Positions 47,834-56,443 of a stretch of DNA of 64,000 bases are shown here, one piece after another. Position 1 is the stretch's first letter, and each line of letters begins with the position of its first letter. The stretch lies in the NCBI GenBank assembly GCA_021848465.1, contig JAJZUP010000001.1, positions 930,001 to 994,000 of the forward strand, written 5' to 3'. This DNA is from Pseudomonadota bacterium. GTDB lineage: Bacteria > Pseudomonadota > Gammaproteobacteria > Burkholderiales > Gallionellaceae. The notes beneath the pieces were generated by a model. That model was given only the letters and a program-made list of their open reading frames with translations. It made no database searches and had not been told where the DNA came from. The position numbers were made by a program, and so were the translations under genes.

Positions 47834-50646
47834 GAGAGAAGTTTTTTCAGGTAAGGCCCCGTAACACTGTTCTTGTCAGCCGCCAGTGTTTTTGGCGAGC
47901 CTTGTGCGACGATGCGGCCGCCGCCTTCGCCGCCTTCCGGGCCGAGATCAATAACCCAGTCAGCAGTTTTGATCACATCAAGATTGTGCTCAATGATCAC
48001 CAGGGTATTGCCCTGGTCGCGCAGCGTGTGGATCACCTTCAACAACATGTCGATATCGTGGAAATGCAGGCCGGTGGTCGGCTCGTCGAGGATATACAAC
48101 GTGCGTCCGGTGTCGCGTTTGGAAAGTTCCAGCGACAGCTTGACCCGTTGCGCTTCGCCTCCGGAAAGAGTGGTCGCACTCTGTCCCAGCGTAATGTAGC
48201 CCAGGCCCACATCCAGCAGGGTTTGCAGCTTGCGCTTGATCACCGGCACGGCATTGAAAAATTCATGCGCGTGCTCGACGGTCATGTTCAACACCTGATG
48301 GATATTCTGGCCCTTGTATAGCACCTCAAGCGTTTCGCGGTTATAGCGCTGGCCGTGACAGACATCGCAGGGGACATAAACGTCAGGCAGGAAGTGCATC
48401 TCGACCTTGATGACGCCATCGCCCTGGCACGATTCGCAACGCCCCCCCTTTACGTTGAAAGAGAAACGACCGGGACCGTAACCGCGCTCGCGCGCCATAG
48501 GCACACCGGAAAACAGGTCGCGGATCGGCGTGAACAGACCGGTGTAGGTCGCCGGGTTGGAGCGCGGTGTGCGGCCGATAGGAGACTGGTCCACCGCGAT
48601 GACCTTGTCGAAAAATTCCAGCCCGTGTATTTCACGGAACGGCGCAGGCTCGGCAGTGCTGCCGTACAGATGTTGTGCGACCGCGTTGTAAAGCGTGTCG
48701 TTGATCAGCGTGGATTTGCCGGAGCCGGACACGCCGGCAATGCAGGTAAGCAGCCCCACGGGCAGATCCAGTGTCACATCTTTCAGGTTGTTGCCGCTGG
48801 CACCAATGATTTTAAGGCGGCGTTCGGGATCGGGTTTGCGATAAGCCTTGGGAGACTGGATAGCCTTGCGCCCAGACAGGTAGTCGCCGGTCAACGATTG
48901 CGGGTTGGCGCATACTTGCGTGGGGGTGCCTTGCGCGACCACCGTACCACCATGCTCGCCTGCCCCCGGCCCCATGTCCACGACATAATCCGCTGTGCGG
49001 ATTGCATCCTCGTCGTGTTCTACCACAATCACGCTGTTGCCCATGTCGCGCAACCGCATCAACGTAGCCAGCAGGCGGTCATTGTCGCGCTGGTGCAGCC
49101 CGATGGAGGGCTCGTCCAGCACATACATCACGCCGGTCAGTCCGGAGCCGATTTGCGATGCCAGCCGGATACGTTGCGCTTCACCGCCCGAGAGCGTCTC
49201 GGCGGAGCGCTCCAGCGACAGGTAGTCGAGCCCGACATTGTTGAGGAAGGTCAGGCGGCTGGCAATTTCCAGCACAATCTTTTCGGCGATGGCGGCCTTG
49301 TTGCCGGGAAGCTTCACGTCCTGGAAAAAAGTCAGCGCCTGCTTCAAGGGTAATGCGCTGAGTTCATAGATCGTGCGGTCGGCCACGCGCACATGGCGCG
49401 CCTCTTCGCGCAAACGAGTACCGTTGCAATCGGGGCAGCTGCAGGTGTTCAGATATTTCGCCAACTCTTCGCGCACCGTGGGCGAATCGGTCTCGTTGTA
49501 GCGGCGTTGCAGGTTGTTTACGATGCCCTCGAAAGCATGCTCGCGCGTGACCTTCTTGCCGCGCTCGTTGACGTAGATGAACGGAATTTCAGCGTTGCCG
49601 CTTCCGTACAGCAAGACCTGCTGGATCTTTTGCGGCAGGCTCTCGAAAGGGCGCTCCAGGTCGAAGTCATAATGCTTGGCCAGGCTGTCCAGCATCTGGA
49701 AATAAAACTGGTTGCGCCGGTCCCAGCCCTTGATTGCCCCACTGGACAAAGACAGGTTCGGGAATGCGACGATGCGAACCGGATCGAAGAACGAGATCAC
49801 GCCCAAACCATCGCACTTGGGGCAGGCGCCCATCGGGCTGTTGAACGAGAACAGGCGCGGCTCGAGTTCTTGCAGCGAGTAGTTGCAAACCGGGCAGGCG
49901 AATTTTGCCGAGAACAGGTGCTCCTTGCCGGAATCCATTTCCACGGCCAGAGCGCGGCCATCGGCATGGCGCAACGCGGTCTCGAACGATTCGGCCAGCC
50001 GCTGCTTGATGTCAGCACTGACTTTCAGGCGGTCCACTACAATTTCGATGGTGTGCTTGGAATTTTTTGCCAGCTTGGGCAGGGCATCCATTTCACATAC
50101 CTTGCCGTTCACACGCAGGCGCACAAAACCTTGCGCGCGCAGTTCGTCGAACAGGTCGAGTTGCTCGCCTTTGCGTTCCACGACGATTGGCGACAGGATC
50201 ATTACCTTGGTGCCTTCAGGCAGCGCCAGCACCGCGTCCACCATTTGTCCCACGGATTGGGCGCGCAGCACAATGTCGTGTTGCGGGCAGTACGGGTCGC
50301 CCGCACGCGCGAACAGCAGGCGCAGGTAATCGTGGATTTCGGTCACAGTCCCCACGGTGGAGCGCGGGTTGTGCGAGGTCGCTTTCTGTTCGATGGCGAT
50401 GGCCGGGGAAAGCCCCTCGATCAGGTCGACATCGGGTTTTTCCATCAATTGCAGGAACTGTCGCGCATAGGCAGAGAGTGATTCCACGTAGCGGCGCTGG
50501 CCTTCGGCATACAGGGTGTCGAACGCCAGTGAGGACTTGCCCGAGCCGGAAAGTCCGGTAATGACGACCAGTTGGTTGCGCGGGATGTCGAGGCTGATGT
50601 TCTTCAGGTTGTGAGTGCGCGCGCCGCGTATCTTGATCTGTTCCAT
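47830..50646 (-). CDS. uvrA: Excinuclease ABC subunit UvrA
   Basis: 938 residues, the damage-recognition ATPase of nucleotide excision repair. Two ABC modules are seen: Walker [20 protein letters not shown] and [16 protein letters not shown], signatures [16 protein letters not shown] and [16 protein letters not shown]. Zinc modules include CPVCNYS with CPKCDG, and CESCQGDG with CDVCHG. I saw no LexA-type CTGT-N8-ACAG box before the start, so SOS control is not evident. Confidence 0.98.
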   Translation of the reverse strand: MEQIKIRGARTHNLKNISLDIPRNQLVVITGLSGSGKSSLAFDTLYAEGQRRYVESLSAYARQFLQLMEKPDVDLIEGLSPAIAIEQKATSHNPRSTVGTVTEIHDYLRLLFARAGDPYCPQHDIVLRAQSVGQMVDAVLALPEGTKVMILSPIVVERKGEQLDLFDELRAQGFVRLRVNGKVCEMDALPKLAKNSKHTIEIVVDRLKVSADIKQRLAESFETALRHADGRALAVEMDSGKEHLFSAKFACPVCNYSLQELEPRLFSFNSPMGACPKCDGLGVISFFDPVRIVAFPNLSLSSGAIKGWDRRNQFYFQMLDSLAKHYDFDLERPFESLPQKIQQVLLYGSGNAEIPFIYVNERGKKVTREHAFEGIVNNLQRRYNETDSPTVREELAKYLNTCSCPDCNGTRLREEARHVRVADRTIYELSALPLKQALTFFQDVKLPGNKAAIAEKIVLEIASRLTFLNNVGLDYLSLERSAETLSGGEAQRIRLASQIGSGLTGVMYVLDEPSIGLHQRDNDRLLATLMRLRDMGNSVIVVEHDEDAIRTADYVVDMGPGAGEHGGTVVAQGTPTQVCANPQSLTGDYLSGRKAIQSPKAYRKPDPERRLKIIGASGNNLKDVTLDLPVGLLTCIAGVSGSGKSTLINDTLYNAVAQHLYGSTAEPAPFREIHGLEFFDKVIAVDQSPIGRTPRSNPATYTGLFTPIRDLFSGVPMARERGYGPGRFSFNVKGGRCESCQGDGVIKVEMHFLPDVYVPCDVCHGQRYNRETLEVLYKGQNIHQVLNMTVEHAHEFFNAVPVIKRKLQTLLDVGLGYITLGQSATTLSGGEAQRVKLSLELSKRDTGRTLYILDEPTTGLHFHDIDMLLKVIHTLRDQGNTLVIIEHNLDVIKTADWVIDLGPEGGEGGGRIVAQGSPKTLAADKNSVTGPYLKKLLS

Positions 50647-50829
50647 GCCTGTGTTACCGGAGTGAAAAACGACCAGACAATATACGCGATTTTCCGGGCT
50701 TCCCCAAATTCGTCAAAGGGCCGTCAATTGTGTGGCGCATGCTTAATCCCTTTTGTTATCAGGGGCGGAACAGGGGGCTCGGTCTGATAGAATGCTCACT
50801 TGTCATTAAAAATCCGTTTCGAGTTGCTT

Positions 50830-52203
50830 ATGGCCACCCCAACCCCCATGACCCCGATCGAACGCCGTGCCAGCATTGGGCTGGCCGGCATTTATGGCCT
50901 GCGCATGCTGGGCCTCTTCATCATCCTGCCGATTTTTGCGCTGTACGCCGAAACCCTGCCCGGTGGGCAAAGCCATTTCCTGATCGGTGTGGCACTGGGC
51001 GCCTACGGCCTGACGCAAGCCATCCTGCAAATTCCGGCGGGCTGGATGTCCGATCGTTTCGGGCGCAAGCCGGTCATCATCATCGGCCTGTTGCTGTTCG
51101 CACTGGGCAGTTTCATTGCCGGCCAGGCGCAGGACATTTACTGGATCATCATCGGCCGCGTGATCCAGGGCGCCGGGGCGATCAACGCGGCGGTCATGGC
51201 GCTGACCGCCGACCTGACGCGCGAGGAGCACCGTACCAAGGCCATGGCGATGATCGGCATGACCATAGGCGTGACCTTTTCGCTGTCGATGATCCTGTCA
51301 CCCCTGTTGTACAAGCATATCGGCATGTCCGGCATGTTCGACCTGATCGGCATCCTGGCCTTTGTTTCCATCGCGGTGGTACTGTGGTTCATCCCGACGC
51401 CGACCATCACCCGCTTCCATTCCGACACGGAGGCCAACACCAGTAAACTCCGCGAGGTGTTGCGCAATGCCGATTTGTTGCGCATGGACTTCGGCGTGTT
51501 CACGCTGCATGCGATCCTGATGTCGGTGTTCATGCAGGTGCCGTTCATCCTGCGCGCGGACGGACTGGATGCGCAGCACCAGTGGCAGGTGTACCTGCCG
51601 GTGATGCTGGTGGCATTTGCACTGATGGTGCCGCCCATTATCATTGCTGAAAAGAAGGCCAAGATGAAGCAGGTATTCATGGGCGCGATTGCTCTGGCCG
51701 CGTTGGCGCAGCTGGCGATCATGCTGCTGCACGGCAGCCTGTGGGGCGTGGCGTTTGCACTGCTGATTTTCTTCACTGCCTTTAATGTGCTGGAAGCCAC
51801 CCAGCCCTCCATCGTCAGCAAGATCGCGCCGCTGGCGGCGAAGGGAACCGCGATGGGCGTATTCAGCAGCGTGCAGTTCCTCGGCGCCTTCTTCGGCTCG
51901 GCCATGGGCGGGCTGCTGATGCAGTTCTTCGGCGGCAATGCGGTGCTGATATTTGCGGTGGGCATGCTGTTGCTCTGGTTGCTGGTGGCCTCCACCATGC
52001 GGCCGCCGCAGCCCCTGGCGACCCGCATCTATCATTTGCCGGAAATGGATAGCAAGGCGGCAAGCGCATTGCAGCAGTCTCTGGCACAATTGCGCGGTGT
52101 GCGCGAAGTGTTGGTTGTTGCGCATGAACAGATTGCCCTGCTCAAGGTGGAGATGAGCGGATTTGACGAGGCAGCCGTAGAAAATTTAGTGAAAGGGGTT
52201 TGA
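50830..52203 (+). CDS. YajR-like MFS transporter with C-terminal soluble domain
   Basis: 457 residues. The major-facilitator core has 12 predicted helices. Loop motif A is seen as [19 protein letters not shown], and the N-terminus is [20 protein letters not shown]. The last 50-55 residues form a small alpha/beta domain ([20 protein letters not shown], then [11 protein letters not shown]), the layout of the YAM domain of E. coli YajR. It is a likely proton-coupled drug or metabolite exporter; the substrate is unknown. A TAGAAT at 50788 may be its -10 box, but I see no good -35. I use the ATG at 50830; a TTG at 50800 adds 10 residues. It is divergent from uvrA, with ssb right behind. Confidence 0.87.
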   Translation: MATPTPMTPIERRASIGLAGIYGLRMLGLFIILPIFALYAETLPGGQSHFLIGVALGAYGLTQAILQIPAGWMSDRFGRKPVIIIGLLLFALGSFIAGQAQDIYWIIIGRVIQGAGAINAAVMALTADLTREEHRTKAMAMIGMTIGVTFSLSMILSPLLYKHIGMSGMFDLIGILAFVSIAVVLWFIPTPTITRFHSDTEANTSKLREVLRNADLLRMDFGVFTLHAILMSVFMQVPFILRADGLDAQHQWQVYLPVMLVAFALMVPPIIIAEKKAKMKQVFMGAIALAALAQLAIMLLHGSLWGVAFALLIFFTAFNVLEATQPSIVSKIAPLAAKGTAMGVFSSVQFLGAFFGSAMGGLLMQFFGGNAVLIFAVGMLLLWLLVASTMRPPQPLATRIYHLPEMDSKAASALQQSLAQLRGVREVLVVAHEQIALLKVEMSGFDEAAVENLVKGV

Positions 52204-52204
52204 G

Positions 52205-52669
52205 ATGTCGGTAAACAAGGTGATATTGGTGGGGCGCCTGGGCAAGGACCCGGAAGTGCGTTACATGACCAGCGGCGAAGCCGTGGCCAATGCGACGCTG
52301 GCGACATCCGAAAACTGGAAGGACAAGAGCGGCGAGAAGCAGGAAAAGACCGAGTGGCATAACCTCGTGTTTTACCGTCGTCTGGCAGAGATTGCCGGGG
52401 AGTACCTGCGCAAGGGCTCACAAGTGTATGTCGAAGGCAAGATCCAGACCCGCAAATGGCAGGACAAGAACAGCGGGCAGGATCGCTATACCACTGAAAT
52501 CATCGTCAACGAAATGCAGATGCTGGGCAGCAAGGGCGGAGGCGCCGGCAGCTTCGAAGTAATGGACGACCAATCGGCAGCGCCGGCACGCAGCAGCGCA
52601 CCGGCCAGCCGTCCGGCCCCTGCCGCCAAGAGCAATTTCGACAACTTCGACGACGATATTCCGTTCTGA
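52205..52669 (+). CDS. ssb: Single-stranded DNA-binding protein SSB
   Basis: 154 residues. The OB fold starts [20 protein letters not shown] and includes [21 protein letters not shown] Ser/Ala/Pro linker leads to the acidic tip FDDDIPF that docks SSB partners (RecO, PriA, exonuclease I). It starts one base after the MFS gene stops. The uvrA/MFS/ssb order is common in betaproteobacteria. Confidence 0.97.
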   Translation: MSVNKVILVGRLGKDPEVRYMTSGEAVANATLATSENWKDKSGEKQEKTEWHNLVFYRRLAEIAGEYLRKGSQVYVEGKIQTRKWQDKNSGQDRYTTEIIVNEMQMLGSKGGGAGSFEVMDDQSAAPARSSAPASRPAPAAKSNFDNFDDDIPF

Positions 52670-52679
52670 GGAATCGGCC

Positions 52680-53246
52680 ATGAGCGAACCCGCAAACAGG
52701 ACAGGAACACGTGCACATATGCCAGACCTGGACTGGAGCCAGGTGCGCGAAACCATGCTGATGCTGGAGCTGTCGATTGCGCAGATCGAGTCGGCGATGA
52801 AAGACAGTAATACGTCGGTGGATGTGCTGACGGACAGTTTTACGACCATGGCCGGCTATATGCATATGATAGCTGGCACGCTGGCGGCCTTGCCGGATAA
52901 GGGCGAGGTGGGCGAAACCAAGAAGAACGCCATTGAGGCTGCCACCCATGTCAGCGGCATGGTGCAGCAGTCCATCGTTGCCTTCCAGTTTTACGACAAG
53001 CTGACGCAACGCTTGTCACATGTGAGCCACAGCCTGGCGGCGCTGAATGAACTGGTTGGTGACCAGCGTCGCATCTTCAATCCGCAGGAGTGGGTGATGT
53101 TGCAGGAGAAAATCCGTTCCAAATACACCACTGCCGAAGAGCGTACGATGTTCGATGCCGTCATGGGTGGCATGCCGGTACACGAGGCATTGGAGCAGTA
53201 CCTGAGTGAGATCAAGGACAAGGGTAACGACATCGACCTGTTTTGA
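52680..53246 (+). CDS. Helical protein with a CheZ-like D-x3-Q active-site helix
   Basis: 188 residues, predicted almost all helical, without signal peptide or membrane helix. The segment QSIVAFQFYDKLTQRLSHVS (residues 97-116) has Asp 106 and Gln 110 in the D-x3-Q spacing of the CheZ phosphatase helix (F-Q-D-L-T-G-Q), so removal of phosphate from a CheY-like receiver is possible. The protein is not a full CheZ by sequence, and no chemotaxis or receiver gene lies in the window. It is in line with ssb (10-base gap). Confidence 0.6.
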   Translation: MSEPANRTGTRAHMPDLDWSQVRETMLMLELSIAQIESAMKDSNTSVDVLTDSFTTMAGYMHMIAGTLAALPDKGEVGETKKNAIEAATHVSGMVQQSIVAFQFYDKLTQRLSHVSHSLAALNELVGDQRRIFNPQEWVMLQEKIRSKYTTAEERTMFDAVMGGMPVHEALEQYLSEIKDKGNDIDLF

Positions 53247-53271
53247 GGGCATTCGCGCAGAGGGTATCCCG

Positions 53272-54078
53272 ATGAGAGTGCAAAGCGTTTTTCAGAAACT
53301 CATGCTATGTGTGCTGTGCATGGCGGCCATGCCTGCCGAAGCCGATGAGGCGGCAGGCGAATTTCACGATTGCCCGACTTGCCCGGAGATGGTCGTCATT
53401 CCTGCGGGCAGTTTTGATATGGGCTCCTACGACGGCGATGTGGATGAAGCTCCGGTGCATCGCGTAACCATCGCCAAGCCGTTTGCGATGAGCAAGACCG
53501 AGATTACCCAGATCCAGTGGCGCGCGGTGATGCAATCTCAAAGCCGCACCATGGCCGGCAACGACCCCAGCTATTTTTCGAGTTGCGGCGAAGACTGCCC
53601 GGTAGAGCAAGTGAGCTGGAACGATGTGCAGATATTCATCCAGCGGTTGAGCGCGCGAACGCGCAAGCAATACCGCTTACCGACCGAGGCCGAGTGGGAA
53701 TATGCCTGTCGTGCCGGCAAGCAGGAACAATATTGCGGTGGGGACGATGCGTCCAAGGTGGCATGGTATGGCGGAGCCGCCGACACCGAGCACGGCAGTC
53801 AATCCTCCTCCCCTGTTGCGCGCAAGGAGCCGAACGCGTTTGGCCTGTACGACATGAGCGGCAATGTCTGGGAGTGGGTTGCCGACAGCTATCACGACAA
53901 CTACAAGGGCGCCCCGGGCGATGGTCGCGCCTGGCAGAGTGATGGCAAGCTGCGCGTGTTGCGCGGCGGCTCCTGGTTCAACGATGTGCCTGCATTACGG
54001 GCAACCAGCAGGCACAAGGAGGCCCCCGTTTTTCGTTCGAAATTTGTGGGCTTCCGGGTTGTTCAAGTCTTGCCCTAG
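53272..54078 (+). CDS. Secreted SUMF1/formylglycine-generating-enzyme-fold protein
   Basis: 268 residues with a signal peptide (MLCVLCMAAMPAEADE region) and one SUMF1/FGE-sulfatase domain: MVVIPAGSFDMGS, FAMSKTEITQIQWRAVM, YRLPTEAEWEYACRAG, GLYDMSGNVWEWVADSY, RVLRGGSWFNDV and FVGFRVVQVLP. The Cys pair used by genuine formylglycine-generating enzymes near the C-terminus is missing (RATSRHKEAPVFRSKFVGFR has none). It is therefore probably a binding or structural member of the fold, not a sulfatase activator. I start at the ATG 53272 because it gives a clean signal peptide. Confidence 0.85.
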   Translation: MRVQSVFQKLMLCVLCMAAMPAEADEAAGEFHDCPTCPEMVVIPAGSFDMGSYDGDVDEAPVHRVTIAKPFAMSKTEITQIQWRAVMQSQSRTMAGNDPSYFSSCGEDCPVEQVSWNDVQIFIQRLSARTRKQYRLPTEAEWEYACRAGKQEQYCGGDDASKVAWYGGAADTEHGSQSSSPVARKEPNAFGLYDMSGNVWEWVADSYHDNYKGAPGDGRAWQSDGKLRVLRGGSWFNDVPALRATSRHKEAPVFRSKFVGFRVVQVLP

Positions 54079-54088
54079 CGTGTAGTCC

Positions 54089-54116
54089 TTGACAATTGCT
54101 GCGACTCCAATAAAAT
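54089..54116 (+). promoter_or_regulatory. Promoter of tRNA-Lys
   Basis: Consensus TTGACA, a 16-base spacer and TAAAAT, then GCGCGACC, 14 bases before the tRNA. Confidence 0.75.
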
Positions 54117-54130
54117 GCGCGACCTCTTCC

Positions 54131-54206
54131 GGGTCGTTAGCTCAGCTGGTAGAGCAGCGGACTCTTAATCCGTTGGTCGAGTGTTCGAATCACTCACGAC
54201 CCACCA
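54131..54206 (+). tRNA. tRNA-Lys (CTT)
   Basis: A 76-base tRNA with acceptor arms GGGTCGT/ACGACCC, D-arm GCTCAGCTGGTAGAGC, anticodon loop CTCTTAA (anticodon CTT), T-arm GTGTTCGAATCAC and an encoded CCA. The sequence character changes right after it, which is usual for a tRNA used as an integration site. Confidence 0.97.
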
Positions 54207-54217
54207 AACAGATCAAG

Positions 54218-54252
54218 GCGGCTTAGGGTTTATCCTTAAGCCGCTTTGTTTT
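54218..54252 (+). terminator. Terminator of tRNA-Lys
   Basis: GCGGCTTAGG and CCTTAAGCCGC pair with a one-base bulge around a short GTTTAT loop, followed by TTTGTTTTG. Confidence 0.75.
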
Positions 54253-54260
54253 GAGCGTGA

Positions 54261-54389
54261 CTAAAATGTGACAACTGCCCACGTTCCCTCCACGCGCTCT
54301 TTCAATGCGGCTGATGGTAACTGTTGGGCACTTGATTTAAGCTTGGTGGCCTCGCATTCTAGATATGCGCAGCGTTGAGCAATCTCTGC
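54261..54389 (-). pseudogene. Possible 3' remnant of a lost gene next to tRNA-Lys
   Basis: On the minus strand a 42-codon open stretch without start codon ends at TAG (54261). It translates to a charged helical tail, with RCAYLECEATKLKSSAQQLP then LKERVEGTWAVVTF at the end. The composition is protein-like and the end abuts a tRNA, as remnants of integrated elements often do. I do not recognise the family. An upstream in-frame TGA closes it. It could equally be chance. Confidence 0.2.
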
Positions 54390-54433
54390 TCATTTCCCCG
54401 TCGAATAACGGCATAACTCTGTTTGTGATTGAG

Positions 54434-55630
54434 TTATTTCATATGGGCCAAAGACATCAACAGTTTCATTAGTTTTGCACGGCTATTGGTGTTGGTTTTT
54501 TCATAGATATGCTGTTGATGTGCCTTTACCGTGCTTCTGCTGATGCCTAACTGCTCGGCTGTTTCTTCGACGGTGAGGCATTCTGCCAGCATTTCCGCTA
54601 CGCGTATTTCTGCAGAGGTCAGTCCATAGGTTTTTTTCATTAACTCGGCGTTAAGTCTGATCGGCTCTGCACTGTCGGTTACAAATGCGATGGCATGCGG
54701 CGTGTTGTCCTCTGAGCCAAATTCATTCTGCGTTGCGAGCGATGAGAAGTTAAAGGTGTAGGCCTGACGTCCTGATGGGCGCGATATGCTTACCGCTTGC
54801 GAGAAGTGAAGTGTATGTAACGGGTCGGGGGAAATGGCGTTTTTGATTGCGTTCGAAAAATTTTCTTGGGCCTTGCTATCTTCTATGATGATTTCCCCAA
54901 GGCCGCTGTTTTCTGTGAGATGGCGCAATCGGACTCCATCCTCCTCCGCCAGGATTCGCTGAGCAGAACGGTTGGCAAAACATAACGCGCCCCCGCTGTC
55001 GAATAGCACGATCCCAGTGTTCAGTCGGTCAAGGGCTGCAAGGCTTGCAGCTGCTTTGAATTCCATATCGCGCAATCGAACCATGGTGCCTAATGCACGG
55101 GAAACATGCGGCAAGATCAGTTGCAAGCGATACTTGTGGGATTCAGTGAAGTTTCCATCATTCAAGCTGCGATAGAAACTCATTATTGTTGGCCTGTCGT
55201 TTTCTGCAGACAAGCCGAAAACAACACTGAATAAAAAGTGGTCAATGCCATTCGGATGATTCAGCTCACGGTAAATCGGCTCCTGCTGCAGCTTTTCAAA
55301 GGGGAGTAAGTCTTCCCCGATGCCGACGTTGCCATCCGTAATCAGGCCTCGCTCGACAGCGATTTGCACATATACATCCTTCCCATGCCAGTGGGTGTTC
55401 CATAGCTGTAATACATGGTCAGGAATTCCGTGATTGAAATGAAAACCACCATTTTCATGATTGTGTAACGGGGTGAAGAGCAACCCCATCGGTGCACCAA
55501 CCCAGTCGGCTATTTGGGTCAGGATGTTGCCCCACTGCTGGGGGGCTGTTGTCCCTTCGTAGATGTTGTCGATTAATTCGCTTAGCTGCGCCAGCTCCGT
55601 ATGGTGGGCTGAAGTATTGGCCTGTATCAA
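54434..55630 (-). CDS. LuxR-family transcriptional regulator with PAS-like sensor region
   Basis: 398 residues. The C-terminal LuxR/GerE helix-turn-helix (about 335-392) reads LTSAEIRVAEMLAECLTVEE, then TAEQLGISRSTVKAHQQHIY and EKTNTNSRAKLMKL. The middle (about 205-320) looks like a PAS domain: ALDRLNTGIVLFDSGGALCF and ANRSAQRILAEEDG. The N-terminal 190 residues are a conserved sensor-like region of orphan LuxR proteins. No autoinducer-binding domain or receiver is seen. It is AT-richer than the core genes. A 30-bp palindrome and tandem 11-mers lie 58-127 bases upstream and may be its operator. Confidence 0.88.
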   Translation of the reverse strand: MIQANTSAHHTELAQLSELIDNIYEGTTAPQQWGNILTQIADWVGAPMGLLFTPLHNHENGGFHFNHGIPDHVLQLWNTHWHGKDVYVQIAVERGLITDGNVGIGEDLLPFEKLQQEPIYRELNHPNGIDHFLFSVVFGLSAENDRPTIMSFYRSLNDGNFTESHKYRLQLILPHVSRALGTMVRLRDMEFKAAASLAALDRLNTGIVLFDSGGALCFANRSAQRILAEEDGVRLRHLTENSGLGEIIIEDSKAQENFSNAIKNAISPDPLHTLHFSQAVSISRPSGRQAYTFNFSSLATQNEFGSEDNTPHAIAFVTDSAEPIRLNAELMKKTYGLTSAEIRVAEMLAECLTVEETAEQLGISRSTVKAHQQHIYEKTNTNSRAKLMKLLMSLAHMK

Positions 55631-55687
55631 AATTACTCCCTGTACTGATGCTCTTCCGTTTATAGAACAGATTCATTAACCCTGTGG

Positions 55688-55709
55688 TTTTACGTAAATT
55701 TTACATAAA
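55688..55709. repeat. Two tandem 11-base repeats upstream of the LuxR gene
   Basis: TTTTACGTAAA and TTTTACATAAA, directly adjacent with one mismatch. The 11-base phasing puts both on one face of the DNA helix. Confidence 0.5.
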
Positions 55710-55727
55710 CTAATTTTTAAATCCATG

Positions 55728-55757
55728 TTTCATATTGGCCATTTGGCCAATATGAAA
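55728..55757. promoter_or_regulatory. 30-bp perfect palindrome upstream of the LuxR gene
   Basis: The arms TTTCATATTGGCCA and TGGCCAATATGAAA are exact reverse complements with only TT between them. It lies 98 bases before the LuxR start. There is no T-run, so an operator for a dimeric regulator is the natural reading. Confidence 0.6.
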
Positions 55758-55845
55758 GCGTAAAGGCTGGAGACATAATTGCGACTATTTGATTTATAAG
55801 GCTGTCTTGGTGTTATTCGGCTGTGCCAACAAATTTTAATTACCA

Positions 55846-56022
55846 ATGAGTGGAAAATTGATTTATTGCCATCGATGCAGAAAGTCACATAGCGCAGATG
55901 AAATGCTACTTATGAGTAGCAAGTCCGGGAAATTCTGGAGATGTAAGAAGAGTATTCAAGGAAGCCTGAAAAAAGTCGCAGATCGAGATTTATTTGGCGA
56001 GAAATTCAGCAAAAGAAGCTAA
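55846..56022 (+). CDS. Candidate 58-residue Cys/basic-rich small protein
   Basis: ATG to TAA, 58 codons: MSGKLIYCHRCRKSHSADEM, then SSKSGKFWRCKKSI and a Lys-rich tail ending FGEKFSKRS. Cys 8 and 11 (C-x2-C), His 15 and Cys 33 could bind one zinc, and the W-R-C-K after G-K-F resembles small zinc-ribbon proteins. Against it: no ribosome-binding site is visible, and a perfect hairpin (GCTACT-TATG-AGTAGC) lies inside. It is too short for the usual length cut-off. I give no function. Confidence 0.35.
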   Translation: MSGKLIYCHRCRKSHSADEMLLMSSKSGKFWRCKKSIQGSLKKVADRDLFGEKFSKRS

Positions 56023-56338
56023 GCAACCTTTGGGGGGAAAGAGGCGGTATGGAATGCCGGCTCATAATCTGGAGTGTTCTGCTAGTCAGGGGCGCTTGAG
56101 GCGAGCGAGTGGCATGGCTGTTTGATGGCTTTTTTCGGATGGCTAGTGAGCGTAATGAGTTGCATTGCTGCCCGGGTTGGTATTCTGGAATGAACACTTA
56201 TTAGGTCGGTACAGGGGAAATGAAATGGGCGTCTTCAAAGATGCGTATAAAATTTGGCTGTGCTGACTTTGTTGCGGCCTCCATTGAATAAGGGCCGATA
56301 GATTTTTGTAAATCGGTTCGAAATACTATTTAAGCGTT

Positions 56339-56367
56339 TTGCTTGGATGTTAAATTACGGTTATATT
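56339..56367 (+). promoter_or_regulatory. Putative promoter of the envelope cluster
   Basis: TTGCTT, a 17-base spacer and TATATT, 76 bases before the outer-membrane-protein start. The bases after the -10 are AT-rich. Confidence 0.4.
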
Positions 56368-56443
56368 TATGCCGTTTGCGTATGTTGGACTAGGATCGTC
56401 TATTCAAATTTTTGAAATAACTAATAATTAAAGGGGGTTGTGA

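Larger units (their letters stand above)
55631..56443. other. AT-rich 813-base region with regulatory palindromes and one candidate small ORF
   Basis: Between the divergent LuxR gene and the outer-membrane-protein gene. It contains tandem 11-mers (55688-55709), a 30-bp palindrome (55728-55757), a 58-codon ORF (55846-56022) and a promoter-like pair at 56339-56367. I see no larger gene. Confidence 0.5.

Noticed and set aside
50647-50829. LexA-type operator between uvrA and the MFS gene
   Set aside because: I looked for CTGT-N8-ACAG and found no match; only AT-rich and direct TTGACG-like repeats are present.
56006-56197. 63-codon minus-strand ORF in the LuxR-barrel gap
   Set aside because: No ribosome-binding site, Pro/Ser/Arg-rich chance composition and overlap with the better candidate small ORF.
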